Assembly: GCA_964344435.1 (NCBI GenBank)
Contig: CAYFNH010000002.1
Coordinates: 1 to 64,000, forward strand
Reading direction: 5' to 3'
DNA length: 64,000 nt
Origin: Thiopontia sp964344435
GTDB taxonomy: Bacteria > Pseudomonadota > Gammaproteobacteria > GCF-002020875
Shown here one piece after another: positions 63,839 to 64,000 of the stretch. Position 1 is the stretch's first letter, and each line of letters starts with the position of its first letter. The notes under the pieces are model-generated. The model searched no databases. It saw only the letters and a list, made by a program, of their open reading frames with translations, and had not been told where the DNA came from. A program made the translations under genes and the position numbers.

Positions 63839-64000
63839 CTATCGGGACAGATCGATATTAACGCCACGATCGAGTAGCTGCTGGGTTCTGGCTCCCAGAT
63901 ATTTGTAGAAGTCATCCGGATAACGCTGATAGTGGCGCTCAGCCACATAACGCAGCACCTCTTCAAAATGGTAGCTGTAGAGCAGACCATCAATGCGGCG
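63839..64000 (-). CDS. C-terminal 53 codons of an unidentified protein, cut by the window edge
   Basis: The frame enters from the right edge on the minus strand and ends at TAG 63839-63841. It reads RRIDGLLYSYHFEEVLRYVA, ERHYQRYPDDFYKYL and GARTQQLLDRGVNIDLSR, an Arg/Tyr-rich, soluble, helix-forming tail. No domain can be named. The gene continues beyond 64000. Confidence 0.7.
   Translation of the reverse strand, partial: RRIDGLLYSYHFEEVLRYVAERHYQRYPDDFYKYLGARTQQLLDRGVNIDLSR

Overview
This window looks like chromosomal DNA of a gammaproteobacterium, probably a free-living, motile, sensory-rich one. The evidence is Pseudomonas/Chromatiales-type gene orders (rsmE-gshA-gshB, yqgE-ruvX-pyrR-pyrB-pyrC'), a cobalamin uptake locus, B12-dependent MetH, Mpl, RecQ and many signalling proteins. 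The most striking content is a two-gene locus at 15.9-17.2 kb. It encodes an Mms6/MamD-type protein with the LGLGLGLGAWG signature and an MmsF/MamF-type membrane protein, families otherwise known from magnetosome formation. The cell is therefore inferred to be magnetotactic, or to descend from a magnetotactic ancestor, although no core mam genes lie in the window.

Layout. 0-4.6 kb: the activated-methyl cycle, with metK behind a SAM-II-type riboswitch plus terminator, ahcY behind an SAH riboswitch, metF, and a PPOX-family flavoprotein. 4.6-5.1 kb: a nested palindrome and a candidate minus-strand small RNA. 5.1-13.9 kb: rsmE, gshA, gshB, apbE, yqgE, ruvX and the pyrimidine genes pyrR, pyrB, a non-catalytic pyrC' and pyrK. 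13.9-17.2 kb: two paralogous OmpR-type response regulators, a TTTTTC microsatellite, the mms6-like gene and mmsF. 17.2-30.2 kb: recQ (minus), yggS, thiD, a tandem rhodanese, a chemoreceptor, thiE, hemL, two membrane proteins, a sppA-type peptidase, a hybrid kinase and a voltage-gated channel. 30.2-31.2 kb: a decayed stretch with a DUF4258/DUF2283 pair. 31.2-35.0 kb: ubiX, mpl, yffB, tRNA-Phe and a diguanylate cyclase. 35.0-45.0 kb: two copies of a 238-bp MITE-like element bracket two paralogous membrane proteins, a YchJ-type protein, metH, an amber-interrupted kinase gene, hsp20 and a vapBC-type pair. 45-53.3 kb: two small proteins, a sensor gene broken at two G7 tracts, a giant FAD/Fe-S oxidoreductase and a second candidate small RNA or leader. 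53.3-60 kb: btuF-btuD-btuC, a cobalamin riboswitch, btuB, tonB and cobO. 60-64 kb: a Rossmann-fold protein, a CDF transporter, an AEC permease, a TRAP solute receptor and the end of a minus-strand gene.

Functional links. MetK, AhcY, MetF and MetH form a closed methionine/SAM cycle with ligand-sensing RNA control at two points, and the Btu/TonB/CobO genes supply the cobalamin that MetH needs. The pyr genes form an overlapping operon in which the dihydroorotase-like subunit has lost its metal-binding histidines. The two response regulators sit directly upstream of the magnetosome-type genes with no partner kinase nearby. Several dispersed repeats (CTTTGCGT units, nested palindromes, MITEs) have shaped the intergenic DNA, and one appears to encode the signal peptide of ApbE.
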